This document shows, in pieces, positions 1-12,424 of a DNA stretch of 64,000 bases. The DNA comes from Notamacropus eugenii (Eukaryota; Chordata; Mammalia; Diprotodontia; Macropodidae), in contig NC_092876.1 of NCBI RefSeq assembly GCF_028372415.1, forward strand, positions 220,707,528-220,771,527, read 5' to 3'. The translations under genes and the position numbers were made by a program. The notes beneath the pieces were generated by a model, which saw only the letters and a list, made by a program, of their open reading frames with translations, was not told the origin of the DNA and did no database searches. The stretch's first letter is position 1; the number at the start of each line of letters is the position of its first letter.

Positions 1-1955
1 AAAATACTAATGGATCTCTTTGTGGAGGCAATAGAGGGTGCCCACAAATTGGGGGGATAGATTAACCCAATAAATTCCCCCAAAAGATAATTGGAGGAAT
101 TAATTATAGGTTATAGTATATAAATGTGATGGGATATTGCAGTGCTATATAAAATTATAAAGGAGATGATTTCAGAGAAACCCAGAAAGACTTAGATGAA
201 CTGACGCAGTTAAATAAGAAGAACCAGAAGAATGACATATGACAACAATATTAAAAGGACAAAATACCTGACTTACGAACTTTGATCATCATAATGACAA
301 CCAACAATTCCAGAGGACTCATGAAAAATCATGCTGACCACCTTCTTATAAAGAAATGAAAAACTGAGAGTGCAAAATGAGACTTTTTTTTGACATGGTC
401 AGTGGAGAAATTTGTTTTGCTTGATTATAGATGTATGTAACATCAATTTTTTTCTTTTACAATTGAGGGGAAGGTTAATGGAAGAGAGAAGGAAGATTTT
501 TACTTATTGAAAAATAGTAAAATTTATTTTTTTCAAAGGAGAGCCAGTTCTAGAATCTATCTATATTTAGCTCTCACAGTTCTGATTCTTTTCACAATAT
601 TATGGCTCCCCAGCATGAAACTTTAGGCTAGCTCTTGAAATAAACTCTACTGTTTAGCTGACTGGATATGCTTAAGAATTTTCTACACGAAACATTCTTG
701 GTGATTTTTCACATCTCTAAATATTGCAAATTTTGCTTTTTACCACTTGTGATTCATTCATTCATTTATTTATTTAACATATTAGTTATATGAATAACAT
801 AAAATTTTAGAAGTCTGGAGAAATCCAGGTCAAAGTCTTATTTTTCCATTAGATATTTCAAAGAAAGATGAAATTTAAAAAATAATGTACATATCCAAAT
901 TTAATCTCATGAATCAAAAAATACACTTCAGTTCATAATGCTGATTTATGTAGAATAGAATTCCTTATGAATTTTATTAGCTTTTTATTATTTTATTAAT
1001 TTTTGAGTCTATCCAAGATGATATCAGTAAAAAGTGGCCTCACTTATAGGATTAGATCCATGATTGAGTCCTTGCAAAGATTGTTTTAATAAAGGTCTAC
1101 TTTCATATACATACATATATGCATATGTGTGTGTGTGCATATGTACATGTGTATATATACATATAAACCTGGTAACTGAGAAGTATGTTATTTTTAATGG
1201 AGTTTGATCAAATAGTTCGTATTGAGACTTGTTAGTTATGCTCCATTTTAATATTCTGAAATATATGCAACGAAAAAAACCTAGCCTCTCAGTTAAAAAA
1301 AATCATCCTTGATTTTACATCTACTCTACTTATTTGTAGAGTTTCCGAATGACTGCTTCAAATCCTGGTGTCTGGAGTTTATTTAAAATTGAATTAGCTC
1401 TGTGCTGTATTCATTTGCTATTTCACAAATGAACATTAACTTCTTTAACACACAAGTTAATTTTGACCGAAATTGTTAGGAAATTCATGTTACTCTGACA
1501 TTTTAATAAGTTAAGATTGTTGCTTAATTCCTTTAATTCACAAAGATTACAAAATACTAGCAAAAATTCTGATGTAAAGATTAATAGAGATTTATACTGA
1601 ACTAATCTTTCCAAATCATAGAGATTTGTTACAAACTTAAAGATATGCTCCAATAATAGGATCTAATTAATATTATCCAACAAAGATAATCTGGTTTTAG
1701 CTCTCTTATTAGAGCTGAGAAAGCTTTTGACATCTAGCTAGAGCATAATATTCCTGATTCTTAACACATTTTGATTTAGCCCTCATTTTTGTAAATGGAT
1801 CAAGATTTTTTTTGTAATAGTTCAGAGGTTCCATGTAACTATTAGCCAACTAATCTATGATATTTTTTATTTAAATAGAACTACTACATCAATAGGAGGA
1901 AAGAAAATGTTCTTTTAAAAATTAGTGAGGAGTGAAAATGTAAAAATATATCTTA
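1..1955. other. AT-rich unassigned stretch
   Basis: I see no gene and no confidently placed repeat here. Open frames are short, AT-rich and unlike known proteins. A small TG/TA-rich simple-sequence patch lies near 1,120-1,165. Old eroded repeats may be present but cannot be assigned by eye. Confidence 0.5.
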
Positions 1956-2099
1956 GCTTTTGTAACAAAGTACAAACCACCACCAATCAATCACAAAAGT
2001 AAAATAGCCCTTGCTCTAAAAGAGCTGATATTCTGTGGGGAAGATAATATGTATAGCTATATATCCAAAAATAAATGTAAGATTATTTGAGGTGGGAAT

Positions 2100-2645
2100 A
2101 AATTAGGAGGCTATTTATTATAGTAGTCCATGCAAGAGGTGAGGGCCTTAACTAGGGTGGTGGCTTTGTGAATAGAGAAAAGGGGACACATATAAGAGAT
2201 GTTAAGAAGAAGAAACGATGAGATGTGGCATCTGATGGATATGTGCAGTGAAAGAGAATAAGGCATCAAGGATATGATAATTGTGAACTTGTGTTACTAG
2301 AAGAATAGTGGTGCTCTTGTCAAAAATAGGTAAGCTTTGAATTTTGGGGGAAAGACAATGAATTTTGTTTTACATGTATTTAGTTTGGGATGCCTATAAG
2401 ACATGGGGTTTAAAATATCCAATAATCAGTTGGAGAACAAAGGATCATGGATTTAGGGTAAAAAGGGCATTGAGTCCAATGCTCTCAATTTACAAATGAA
2501 GCAACTGAACCCAAAGAGATTAAGGGACTTACTAAGGGTCACATAGCTAGTAAATAAATGTCTAAGGCCAATAATCAGGACTAGAAAGCAGAAGAGAGAT
2601 GTATCTTGGGCTAGATACATAGATCTAGAAGTCATCTGCATCATA
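2100..2645 (-). mobile_element. L2 LINE fragment (antisense), split by a MIR
   Basis: The + strand reads as the reverse complement of L2 ORF2: phrases such as 'gaactagggtggtggctttg' type text near 2,150 and 'gatctagaagtcatctgcat' near 2,623 recur in the other antisense L2 copies of this window. Read on the minus strand, the piece at 2,615-2,635 encodes the reverse-transcriptase box with both aspartates (A-D-D). A MIR (2,458-2,592) interrupts it. No intact frame remains. Confidence 0.7.
2458..2592 (-). mobile_element. MIR SINE (antisense) inside L2
   Basis: The MIR core is recognisable in reverse orientation: a 'caatttacaaatgaagcaac' segment, then 'agggacttactaagggtcac', then 'acatagctagtaa', as in antisense MIRs. 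It separates two collinear halves of an antisense L2, so it inserted after that L2. Confidence 0.7.
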
Positions 2646-3039
2646 CACCCACAGCCTGTGCATGATTCAATAACAGATTGAGAAAGGATCTCAAGAAATC
2701 ATCTGATTCAGTCCCCTGCATAAGACAAATGCATTTACGCCAGTAATTCAAAAAGGATATCCATAAAGTTACTCTCTAGAGTCACTGAGTCACAGGGTCC
2801 CACTCATGATTACCTATGATCCTCAGGGATCATGAAGGAACAATTGTTCTTTTCCTCCCTATATTTCCTACATAGAACCTGGAAGTAGAGATGTAAGAAT
2901 AAATTGCAGCCAAAAAAGGTATAGAAAGCAATGATCTAGACTATGATTGTCTATCTAATTGTTAAATATTTCTAGGGATTCTGGTTAAGTTGATTATATG
3001 GGAAATCACACAAAAGCCTAATTCTAACTTTATTTCAGC

Positions 3040-4690
3040 AATGATCTAAAAAAATCATCAGACTGAACCATAACTCAAAAATCCATAAACAAACTCCCAA
3101 AAAATCCTTCATCTAGCCCAAGACTGTAAAAAAATATAGCCTCAAGCTGTGGACACTGCATAGACAAAAAGACTGGAATTTCCACTTTGGAACTACCTTG
3201 ACTAGGGAAGCCTCAGGGAGTTTAGAGACCACCCAGTCCCTTGATAGAGGAAACTCCAGGGGTTACATAAAGGAGAAGAATAAGCCATAAATAAACTCCC
3301 AAAGTAGGAAACCTGAGGAACAGATGGAATTACAAATAAGTTCCAACAAAAATTCAAAGAATAATTAATTTTGATATTACATAAATTTCTTCCATGACAA
3401 AAATAAGGGCTTAGTAGCTAAGCCATAGAGAAATGAAGCAGAGAAAGAAAACTAGAAACCAATATTCCTAATGCATATCAACACTAAAATATTAGCAAAG
3501 AGGAAATAGTTACATAAAAAAATTAAACTATGATCAGGTTGGATTTGTACCAGGAGTGCAGCATTTGCTTAATATTGGGAGTCAATATTATATGTAATTG
3601 AAAACTTCTAGAGGACTTTCCAGTAAGATTAAGGATAAAGTAAAAATGTCTATGATCACTTCTATTCACATAATTTTAGAAATGCAAGATATTGCAATAA
3701 AAAAGAAATTGAAGGAATAAGCAGAGACAGTGTGGAAAGAAAATTATTACTTTTTACAGATGATATGATGGTCTAATTAGAGAAGACTAAATAATGAATT
3801 AAAATTATCTGAAACAATAATTTCAGCAAAGTAACAAAAATAAAATTAACCAACATAAATCATTACCTTTCCTATAGTTTACTAATAGGACCCAGCAGGA
3901 AGAGTTACAAAGAAAAATATCATTAAAATATGTAAAGAATGTGTAAAATATTTAGGAGTCTACTTACCAAGAAATATTCAGGAACTACAAGAATATAGCT
4001 ACAAAACCACTTTTTAGAGAAACAGAGACCTTAAAAATTGGAGATATATTTATTGTTCGTGTTTGGCTGTAACAATACATCAAAATTGACAATACTACCT
4101 AAAATAATTTACTTATTCAGTGTCATGCCAATCACACTATAAGATTGTTTTTTACAGAACTATAAAAATAAATTTACAATTCAACTGGAAAAATAGGTCA
4201 AAAATTTCAAACAAAATAATAAAAAAAATATGGAAAGGAAGGAGACCTAAAAATATATAATCTGGAATAATACAAAAAGCAGTAATCATCAATTCTATTT
4301 GATTCTGGTTAAAAAATAGAATAATCAGTTTTAATTATGCAGCAATCAGGAGCAAAGGAACACAGTAGCCTAATGTTTGATAAATCCAAAGATCCTCAAC
4401 ACATTGATAAAAATTGCTTGAAAAACTAGAATGCAGTCTGAAAGATATTAGTTTAGACTAATATCCCAACTAAAATTTATGCTAAATTTATAAATACTAA
4501 ATTTAGTATACTTTTTAGTAGAATTTAGTTAAATTTTAGTATACTAAATTTAGTACAAATTTTATTATAAAAGGTATACTAAAATAAGCTCTAAATGTAT
4601 ACATGACCTAAAACTAAAAGATCATATCATAAACAAATTAAAGAAGAATGCAATAAGAATTGAATGAAGGAATATGCATTAGAGGAATAA
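3040..4690 (+). mobile_element. Old L1 fragment, ORF2 reverse-transcriptase to 3' region
   Basis: Decayed L1 ORF2 can be followed on the + strand. Near 3,535-3,570 the text resembles the L1 segment before the RT palm. At about 3,757-3,775 it encodes F-T-D-D-M-M-V, the RT catalytic box (usually F-A-D-D), followed by a stop codon. Near 4,370-4,390 'cacagtagcctaatgtttga' matches the later ORF2 region. Many stops and frameshifts are present and it is dead. The exact ends are uncertain. Confidence 0.7.
4493..4560. repeat. AT-rich inverted repeat
   Basis: Two arms of the form 'ctaaatttagtatac' (near 4,497-4,511) and 'gtatactaaatttag' (near 4,541-4,555) are exact reverse complements about 30 bases apart, so the strand could fold into a hairpin with a 15 bp stem. 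It lies in the tail of an old L1 fragment. No gene or protein signal accompanies it. Confidence 0.6.
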
Positions 4691-4734
4691 ACTTCACAAC
4701 TGTGTACAGCAAATGAGTTCATCATCAAACAAAC

Positions 4735-4965
4735 ATCTCAAATCCAGTCTCAGACACCAATTAGCTGTGAGTTTTTGGACAAGTCATTTACCCTCTGTCT
4801 GCCTCCATTTTCATCTGCAAAATGATATTAATAACAGTATCTACCTCTTAGGATCATTGCGAAGATTAAATTAGATATTTGTAAAGTGCTTGGCACAATG
4901 CCTTGTACTTAGTAAACACTATGCATATATAGTAGGTTCTTAATAAATGCTTCTTCTATTCTTTT
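4735..4965 (+). mobile_element. MIR SINE
   Basis: MIR in sense: 'tagctgtgagtttttggaca' (tRNA-derived part), then 'cctccattttcatctgcaaa' core, then an L2-like end 'aaagtgcttggcacaatgcc' and 'ttcttaataaatgcttcttc'. Confidence 0.8.
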
Positions 4966-5730
4966 CCTCAAGGCACAGAAAGTCTATGAATGGCTATGCT
5001 AGTCTTGATTGATGCTCTGTAAAGGAAACAGAAAAGCATAAGAAAGCAGGAAGTGGAGGTACAAGAGTTCACCTCCCAGACTTGCCATGTGCTACTCCTA
5101 CAAAAAGCCTTCACTGTTCTTGGGTAAGGGGAACAAAGACAAATCCTCACCCCTCTTTGGTCTGAACATTCAAGCAAGAGAAGTAGACTACAGATTTTCC
5201 CAACTATGTTTATAGAAACTAGAGAAAGGACAATTTTTTCCACATCTGGATTTTCAGCCACTTAAAGTTCCTTTACCCTCAGTTTTATCATTAATAATAA
5301 TAACAAAGTACATTTATGTAAAATTTCTCATTCCCAACATACTTTAGCCATGTGTCTACTGCTGAATGCAAGAGAAACGTGGCTGTTCACCCTTCTTTGT
5401 ATTCACAATTCCACTTCTGTATATTTTTTCATCTTTCTTTCGTCAATCAGAGGAAAAATAGCATCTGCCTTATTTCTTTCCTAAAATCTTATGTAATTTA
5501 GTTCATGGGCACCACGTTCCACCTCAACGCAAAGCACATAGTATTTAGCAGTAGAAACAGGAGATTATATCAAGAGAAATGCGTTTCCATTTATTCTCTT
5601 CATACCAACCAACAACTAATCATTTCTCTTGAGTTTTTAGATAAGGGAGAAAAAAGTATCAAAGTTGCACATGCATACATTCGCACTAATCTTCTCCATG
5701 AAAAAAATAACTGAATAGAAAGCATCACGT
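4966..5730. other. Unassigned stretch
   Basis: No gene or repeat is recognised. The open frames here (a 97-residue one on the minus strand, 4,968-5,261, and a 69-residue one on the plus strand, 5,505-5,714) resemble nothing known to me and have no supporting splice or promoter context. Confidence 0.4.
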
Positions 5731-5734
5731 AGAG

Positions 5735-5870
5735 GAAAGTCCACTGGATTTGGAGTAAGAAAACCTGGCTTTGGTTTTTTTACTATTAACTAGCTGTGTG
5801 ACCTAAGACAAGAGACTTTACCTCTCTAGTTCTCAATGACTTCACCTAAAATAAGAAAAAAAATATAATC
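5735..5870 (+). mobile_element. MIR SINE
   Basis: Sense MIR: 'actagctgtgtgacctaaga' followed by 'cctctctagttctcaatgac' and a trailing purine-rich end. Moderately diverged. Confidence 0.75.
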
Positions 5871-6774
5871 AAGGGTACTAAGCAGGCTAGCATTGGGTGA
5901 AGCAGACAATTTGGGGGGTACCTGGGGGAGGAGCTAAGATGGCAGAGTAGAAAGATACACATAGGCTAGCTCCTAACCCACAGCCCATAAAATACCTGTA
6001 AAGAAGAACTCCCAACAAATTCTGGAGCAGCAGAAGCCACAGAACAACAGAGTGGAGGAGATTTCTGTTCCAGAGAGACCTGAAAAACTGACATGAAAGG
6101 TCCATCACTCCCTGGACCTGGAGTAGAACTCAGCCCTGCCTTGGCAATGCAGCACCGAGAGGAGCAGATCTGAGCAGGCTTCAAGGACAGAATCTCCAGC
6201 AGCAGCGCAAGTCCCTCCACCCACAGGCTCCAAAGGTCAGTGAGAAGGTCTTTTTGGCTCTCCAAGAGGGGAGTGGGGTGTCCCCATAACTCAGGCCCCC
6301 TCAGGAGGCAGCAGCAGAGGCAGCAGTGGACAGGGGCTCCCAAAGCAGGAAGGAGCTCAGATGCATTGTTGAGGGTCTCCACATAAACCCCCTGAGGGAA
6401 CTGAGCCTCCAGAGGCGGCCCTGCCCCTACCTGAGCAGCTGAACTTAATCTCACACTGAATAGCAGCCCCACCCCCGCCAAAAGCCCTGAGGCTGGGAAG
6501 CAGCATTTGAATCTCAGACCCCAAGCACTAGCTGGGCAGAACTGGAGGCAAGGTGGGTGTGGAGAGGAAACTCAGAAGTCAAGTAACTGGCTGGGAAAAT
6601 GCCCAGAAAAGGGGGGGAAAAAATAAGACCATAGAAGGCTACTTTCTTGGTGAACAGATATCTCCACCCATCCTTTCTGATGAGGAAGAACAATGCTTAC
6701 CACCAGGGAAAGACACAGAAATCAAGGCTTCTGTATTCCAAACATCCAAAATAAATATTCAATAGGCTCAGGCC

Positions 6775-7701
6775 ATGGAAGAGCTCAAAAAGAATTTTGA
6801 AAAACAAGTTAGAGAAGTGGAGGAAAAACTGGGAAGAGAAATGAGAGAATTGAAAGAATAGCATGAAAAGCAGGTCAACACTTTGCTAAAGGAGATCTAA
6901 AAAAATGCTGAAGAAAATAACACCTTGAAAAATAGGCTAACTAAACTGACAAAAGAGGTTCAAAAAGCCAATGAGGAGAAGAATGCTTTAAAAAGCAGAA
7001 TTAGCCAAATGGAAAAGGAGGTTCAAAAGCTCACTGAAGAAAATAGTTCTTTCAAAATTAGAATAGAACAGATGGAGGCTAATGACTTTATGAGAAACCA
7101 AGAAATTACAAAACAAAAGCAAAAGAATGAAAAAATAGAAGATAATGTGAAATATCTCATTGGAAAAACAACTGACCTGGAAAATAGATCCAGGAGAGAC
7201 AATTTAGAAATTATGGGACTACCTGAAAGCCATGATCAAAAAAAGAGCCTAGACATCATCTTTCATGAAATTATCAAGGAAAACTGCCCTGATATTCTAG
7301 AACCAGAGGGCGAAATAAGTATTCAAGGAATCCATTGATCACTGCCTGAAAGAGATCCAAAAAGAGAAACTCCTAGGAACATTGTGGCCAAATTCCAGAG
7401 TTCCCTGGTCAAGGAGAAAACATTGCAAGCAGCTAGAAAGAAGCAATTCAAGTATTGTGGAAATACAATCAGGATAACACAAGATCTAGCAGCTTCTACA
7501 TTAAGGGATCAAAGGGTGTGGAATATGATATTCCAGAAGTCAAAGGAACTAGGACTAAAACCAAGAATCACCTACCCAGCAAAACTGAGTATAATACTTC
7601 AGGGGAAAAATTGGTCTTTCAATGAAATAGAGGACTTTCAAGCATTCTTGAAGAAAAGACCAGAGCTGAAAAGAAAATCTGACTTTCAAACACAAGAATG
7701 A
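6775..7701 (+). pseudogene. HAL1 ORF1 (L1 ORF1p-like), three in-frame stops
   Basis: One continuous reading frame from ATG 6,775 to the stop at 7,701 with no frameshift, but interrupted by TAG at 6,859-6,861, TAA at 6,898-6,900 and TGA at 7,336-7,338. The order is as in L1 ORF1p: N-terminal coiled coil, an RRM-like domain (from the E-N-R-S-R-R-D-N-L motif), then the C-terminal domain with R-I-T-Y-P-A-K. It is closely similar along its length to the intact copy at 31,359-32,285, so the breaks look recent. Confidence 0.9.
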
Positions 7702-7837
7702 AGAGAAGCATGAAAAGGTAAACAGCAAAGAGAAGTCATAACGGACTTACTTAAGTTGAACTGTTTACATTCCTACATAGAAAGACAATATTTGTAACTC
7801 TTGAAACTTTTCAGTATCTGGGTAATTGTTGGGATCA

Positions 7838-7876
7838 CACACACACACATACACACACACATGTACACACACACAG
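7838..7876 (+). repeat. (CA)n microsatellite in HAL1 3' UTR
   Basis: Imperfect CA repeat with 'catgta' interruptions, about 140 bases after the ORF1 stop. The other three HAL1 copies carry a microsatellite at the equivalent place. Confidence 0.85.
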
Positions 7877-8704
7877 AGACAGAGCACAGAGTAAATTGAA
7901 GAGGATGGGATCATATCTTTAAAAAATGAAATTAAGTGGTGAGAGAGAAATATATTGGGAGGAGAAAGGGAGAAATGGAATGGGGCAAATTATCTCTCAT
8001 AAAAGAGGCAAGCAAAAGACTTTCTAGTGGAAGGAAAAAGAGGGGAGGTGAGAGAAAAACATGAAGTTTAGTCTCATCACATTCCACTAAAGGGAGGAAT
8101 AAAATGTACACTCATTTTGGTATGAAAACCTATCTTACAATACAGGAAAGTGTGGGATAAGGGGATAAGCAGGGTGGGGGGGATGATGGAAGGGAGGGCA
8201 ATGGTAGGAGGGAGCAATTAGAAGTCAACACTCTTGGGGAGGGACAGGATCAAAAGAGAGAGCAGAAGAAATGGAGAGCAGGATAGGATGGAGGGAAATA
8301 TAGTTAGTCTTACACAACACGACTATTATGGAAGTCATTTGCAAAACTACACAGATATGGCCTATATTGAATTGTTTGCCTTCCCAAAGGGAATGGGTGG
8401 GGAGGGAGGGATGAAGAGAAGTTGGAACTCAAAGTTTTAGGAACAACTGTTGAGTATTGTTCTTGTAACTAGAAAATAAGAAATAATGGGGTATAGAAAG
8501 TTAACTGGCCCTACAGGACAAAAGAGAAGATGAAGACAAGGGAAGGGAGGGATGATAGAAGAGAGGGCAGATTGGTGATAGGGGCAATTAGAATGCTCGG
8601 TGTTTTGGGGTGGGAGGAGGGGACAAAATTTGGAACCCAAAATTTTGTGAAAATGAATGTTAAAAGTTAAATAAATAAATTTTTAAAAAATGGGGGGGGT
8701 ACCT

Positions 8705-8830
8705 TTTCTAGCCCCTTCCTCACTTTTGGAGATGAGGAGTGAAGTCCTTTAATAAAAGCTCCTTAGCCACCCAGGGGCTGCTGAATCCCACTGTTGCTTC
8801 ATTCCAGTGAGAAGACAACCCAATGCCATG
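8705..8830 (+). other. Possible LTR remnant interrupted by HAL1 copy A
   Basis: The flank continues from before the HAL1 (about 5,880-5,923). 'aataaaag' at 8,751 followed by 'gctccttagccacccagggg' and 'tgttgcttcattcc' resembles the polyadenylation/U5 part of a retroviral LTR. I see no paired LTR, TG start or internal region, so this is only a suggestion. Confidence 0.3.
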
Positions 8831-10015
8831 AGTCACCTATGTACTGGGTTGTGCCTAAAGCTTCTAGTGTATCTACATTTGCTGTTTCTTCACTCAGCCC
8901 TCTCCATAGGATTTCAAGGTAAGCAAAATAGTAAAATAATAAAATAGTGAAATAGTGGATGATGGGTGATGTCTTCGTTTGCGAGTGAATTGGATTTAAG
9001 TGAGACAGAGTTGCACAAAGTTGTCAGCCTCACTCTCTCTCCCATAGTCATCAAAATCCAGTGGCAAGACAAAAGTCAAGATGAGTGAAGGTAAATGTAG
9101 GTTGTCTTTTTTTTTTTAAACAGGTGTAAAAGGAAATAGATAAGGACAGGTTTGAAGCTAACATGAATTTATTACTTAATTTTGAAAACAAATACAAACA
9201 GTATACAATGAAGATGTGGGGTATCATATAAATAGCCTTTTTTCAGTTCTTTATGTGTATGGAAATACTGTTTGCCGATGTTTATCAAATTATTAAAACA
9301 AAAAAAGACAATTTAACAAGTAAAGGACAAAAATAATCTCTAAGAACTAGGGTCATACAGCCTTCTTTATAGCCTCTTCTAGGAGTATTATGCTTATGTT
9401 CTTAATCAATAAGTTCTATATTAATTAAATTAATATAAATTAATTATTTTATATATTTTATTATAGATTAATTTAATAATAATTAACTTAAATCTAATTA
9501 AATTCTTTCTTGAGGTAATTTTCTTTATTTCATCTAATTTATAAATGGACACTAATTTCTTTGTGTTATTCTTAAAAACAACGAATAATGCTTAAGAACA
9601 GTTAAATAAATCATCCCTTATTTCTTCTCAAAGTTAGTCAAAGTTCTTCTTGGCTTTATTTTTCTTCACAGGTCCTAAGTTTTGTGCTTTAAATAGTTTT
9701 GTCATTTTCTTTTAGAATGCAGATATAACCAATGGCCAAATAAATATACTGGGGAAATTATTTTCTCGCTCTTGTAGGTCACAAAAATCTTTATAGGTCT
9801 TGCAGACTGTATAGATGATAGAAGGCAAAGCTCTAATTGAGTTTCATGGTTTGGGTAGCAGGAAGCGAAAGGATGTATATTCTAAGCATTGGGTATTGCT
9901 TGAAAAAAGGGATGATTAAGAGTAAGCTTAAAGTCTAAAAGAAATTCTTCTGGTTTTGTATTCCTGGTACTCGGTAGTGCCTGGCCAATAGATACTTACT
10001 GAAAGCATGGGGATC
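8831..10015. other. Unassigned AT-rich stretch
   Basis: No gene seen. A very AT-rich block of TTAATT-type words lies at about 9,412-9,505. No recognised repeat apart from low-complexity sequence. Confidence 0.45.
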
Positions 10016-10019
10016 AATC

Positions 10020-10460
10020 GATAGCTACGTGACCTTGGCTAAATTGTAGTTATATGACTTCACCTTTCTGAAAGTGTTTCTTCATTTGTGTCTTCACTTG
10101 CAACCAGGTGACATGGGCAAGAATAATAGATTGGAAGATCAGAGTTCAAATCCTACATCAGAAACTTACTAGCTGTACAAACCTGGACAAAGTCGCTTAG
10201 CTTCAGTTTTCTCATTTGTAAAATAGACACTACCACCTATGTCCCAAGGTTGTTGTGAAGATAAAATGAGATATTGACAAATTACTTTGCAAAAACTAAC
10301 GCACTATAGAAATGCTAACTATTATCACTATCATTATTAGTACTAGCCTATAAAATGGGAATAATAAGAGTATCCGCCTCACAGGTCTCTTGTGAAGAAC
10401 AAATTAGATAACATCTATAAAGTTCTTTACAAACCTTTATGTGCTACACAAAGTGAACTA
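10020..10460 (+). mobile_element. MIR inserted into a MIR
   Basis: An outer MIR begins 'gctacgtgaccttggctaaa' (about 10,023) and runs to 'tttcttcatttgtg' near 10,090. A second MIR occupies about 10,108-10,345 ('tactagctgtacaaacctgg' to 'atgctaactattatcac'). The outer one then resumes at about 10,347 with 'ctataaaatgggaataataa'. The core of the outer element is thus split by a complete inner element in the same orientation. Confidence 0.7.
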
Positions 10461-11085
10461 TTATTATTATTAAATTTAATTGAATTTCTTTTGCTAAATT
10501 ATGGAGTGAATTCTTTTATTGTTCCCATACGTTTGCTGGTCTTTCTAGGACAAGAAGATAAGAAAATATTTGCTTTTAAGTCATTACAGTTTATGTAATA
10601 TTTGAGAATTTTCCAAGGCAATTTATTTATAGAACATTTGGCTTCAAAAACATTATGTACAGCAGAGTTTGCCTCTCAGCAACAGACATATGGGAAAGGA
10701 AGCCCAGCTGATGACCAGCAATACCCTTTGACCTTTCCCTTAGTTGTTATTGCTCCCTTCCTCCTTAAATAATCATATAGTTGCCTATCTGTTCAAATTC
10801 CTCGGGAGAGGTACTGTTTTTCATTTTGTCCTTCTCTCCCTAGCCTTTAGTACAATTCCTTGTCCATAGCAAGTGATTGATAACTATTTGTTGGATTAAA
10901 TTGCCAGGATGTTTCCTTGAGATGATTAGAAAGGATCAAAGAGTCAAAAAAAGAACTGTTACTCCATGTATGGTAAATTTTTTTGAAATAGTAGATTTTG
11001 TTAAGTTGATCTATAGCACAATATGATACTACATTGGAATTGCAGCAGATCCAAAGTCAATAAATATGTTGTAGTCTTTGGAATT
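10461..11085. other. Unassigned stretch
   Basis: Nothing recognised. There is a short L2-like tail phrase near 10,830-10,890 ('ctagcctttagtacaattcc'), probably an eroded L2 3' end. Confidence 0.4.
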
Positions 11086-11089
11086 AAAG

Positions 11090-11270
11090 GATTTGGGCTG
11101 AAATCCTGGCTCTGCCACTAATTATCTCTATGACTATTGGCAAGTCACTCTACCTCTCTAGAACTCAGGACTCAGTTCATCTGTGAAATGGGTGGGTTGG
11201 ACTAGTTGATCTCTAAGGGTCCTAAGAGTTCCCAATACTATGACCTTTATGATTTCAGGTGACCACTTTG
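11090..11270 (+). mobile_element. MIR SINE
   Basis: Sense MIR: 'gctctgccactaattatctc', 'ggcaagtcactctacctctc', 'ttcatctgtgaaatgggtgg', 'ggactagttgatctctaagg'. A good match to the MIR core and 3' segment. Confidence 0.85.
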
Positions 11271-11514
11271 AGGTTAAACTTGGGGACATCTCTGTCAGGG
11301 GCTTTAAGTTGGGTGAGAAAAGAAAAACAATCTAAGAGACTGATAACCTCCAAACAGATTAAGGCTAGGGCTGTAAAGAAGACTAAGCAATAGATTCTTG
11401 AGATGTGAAATGAAAATTAGAATTCAGTTTTAAGATGTATATAGAAGAACTATGAAAAATAAAATCCAATATCATAGTAACTTTTATTTTTTTAAATGTA
11501 TTTATTTTCATTTG

Positions 11515-11632
11515 TTTTGTTGGCAAGGAAATGAGGATTAAGTGACTTGCTCAGTGTTGAGTGTCTGAAGCTGGATTTGAACTCAGGTCCTCCTGACTCC
11601 AGTGCTCTATCCACTGCACCACCTAGCTGCCC
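11515..11632 (-). mobile_element. Marsupial tRNA-headed SINE (antisense head)
   Basis: Reverse complement of the tRNA-like head: 'ctatccactgcaccacctag' and 'gatttgaactcaggtcctcc' contain antisense A-box and B-box regions. Only the head and part of the core remain. Confidence 0.8.
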
Positions 11633-11635
11633 CCA

Positions 11636-12300
11636 AATTTATCTACTTTTATTTTCAACATTCACTTCTACTAAATTTTGAATTTGAAATTTCCTCCCCC
11701 TTCTCCCCGCTCCCTCCCCAAGAAGGCAAGCAATTTGATATAGGCTATACATGTACATTCATAGTAAACATAGTTTCACATTAGTCATATATGTAAAGAA
11801 AAATTAGGACCAATGGGAGAAATCAAGATAAAGAAGAAACAAACAAAAAAAGAGAGCAAATGGCATTTGTACTAAAGGCTAGGAAGAGAAGGGCAAATGC
11901 TTCAATCTGTGCTCAGACTCCATAGTTCTTTCTCTGGATGTGGATGGCATTTTCCATCATGAGTCTTCTGGAGTTGTCTCAGATTCTTGTATTACTGAGA
12001 ACTAAGTTTATCAAAGTTATTCTTTATATAATATTGCTGTTACTATGTACAATGCTTTCTTTGTTCTGCGCACTTCATTCAGCATCAATTCATGTAAGTC
12101 TTTCCAGTTTTTCTGAAGTCTGCCTGCTCACCATTTCTTATAGAACAATAGTATTCCATTACATTCATAAAGCACAACTTGTTCAGCCAGTCCCCAATTG
12201 ATGGGCATCTCTTCAATTTCCAGTTCTTTGCTACCACAAAAAGAGCTGCTACAAATATTTTTGTACAGTTGGGTCCTTTTCCCGCACACTAACTTATAAA
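11636..12300 (-). mobile_element. L1 3' end (antisense)
   Basis: The 3' UTR and tail of an L1 on the minus strand: a 3' end with 'aacattcacttctactaaat', then text near 11,925-11,950 matching the 'atccacatccag' segment of other L1 3' ends here, then 'ttcattcagcatcaattcat' and 'gatgggcatctcttcaattt'. 5'-truncated near 12,300. Confidence 0.8.
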
Positions 12301-12424
12301 AAATTAAATGATTTGTTTAAAAAACTTTAGATCAATAAAGGGACTTTCATTTGTTTAATAAACTACATGTAAAATAGTTGCTTTAAATGCATAAAATTTC
12401 ACAACTTTTCTGTCACTCTTTAAG

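Larger units (their letters stand above)
5924..8693 (+). mobile_element. Full-length HAL1 (half-LINE), copy A
   Basis: A complete HAL1: a GC-richer 5' UTR beginning 'gggggaggagctaagatggc', one ORF1 (6,775-7,701), then a G/A-rich 3' UTR and an A-rich tail of TAAA units (8,666-8,690). No ORF2 lies between ORF1 and the 3' UTR, which defines HAL1 as opposed to L1. It is flanked by an 11 bp direct repeat, 'ggggggtacct', at 5,913-5,923 and 8,694-8,704, as expected for L1-type target-primed insertion. ORF1 has three stops, so this copy makes no ORF1 protein. HAL1 RNA is thought to use L1 ORF2 protein in trans. Confidence 0.88.
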
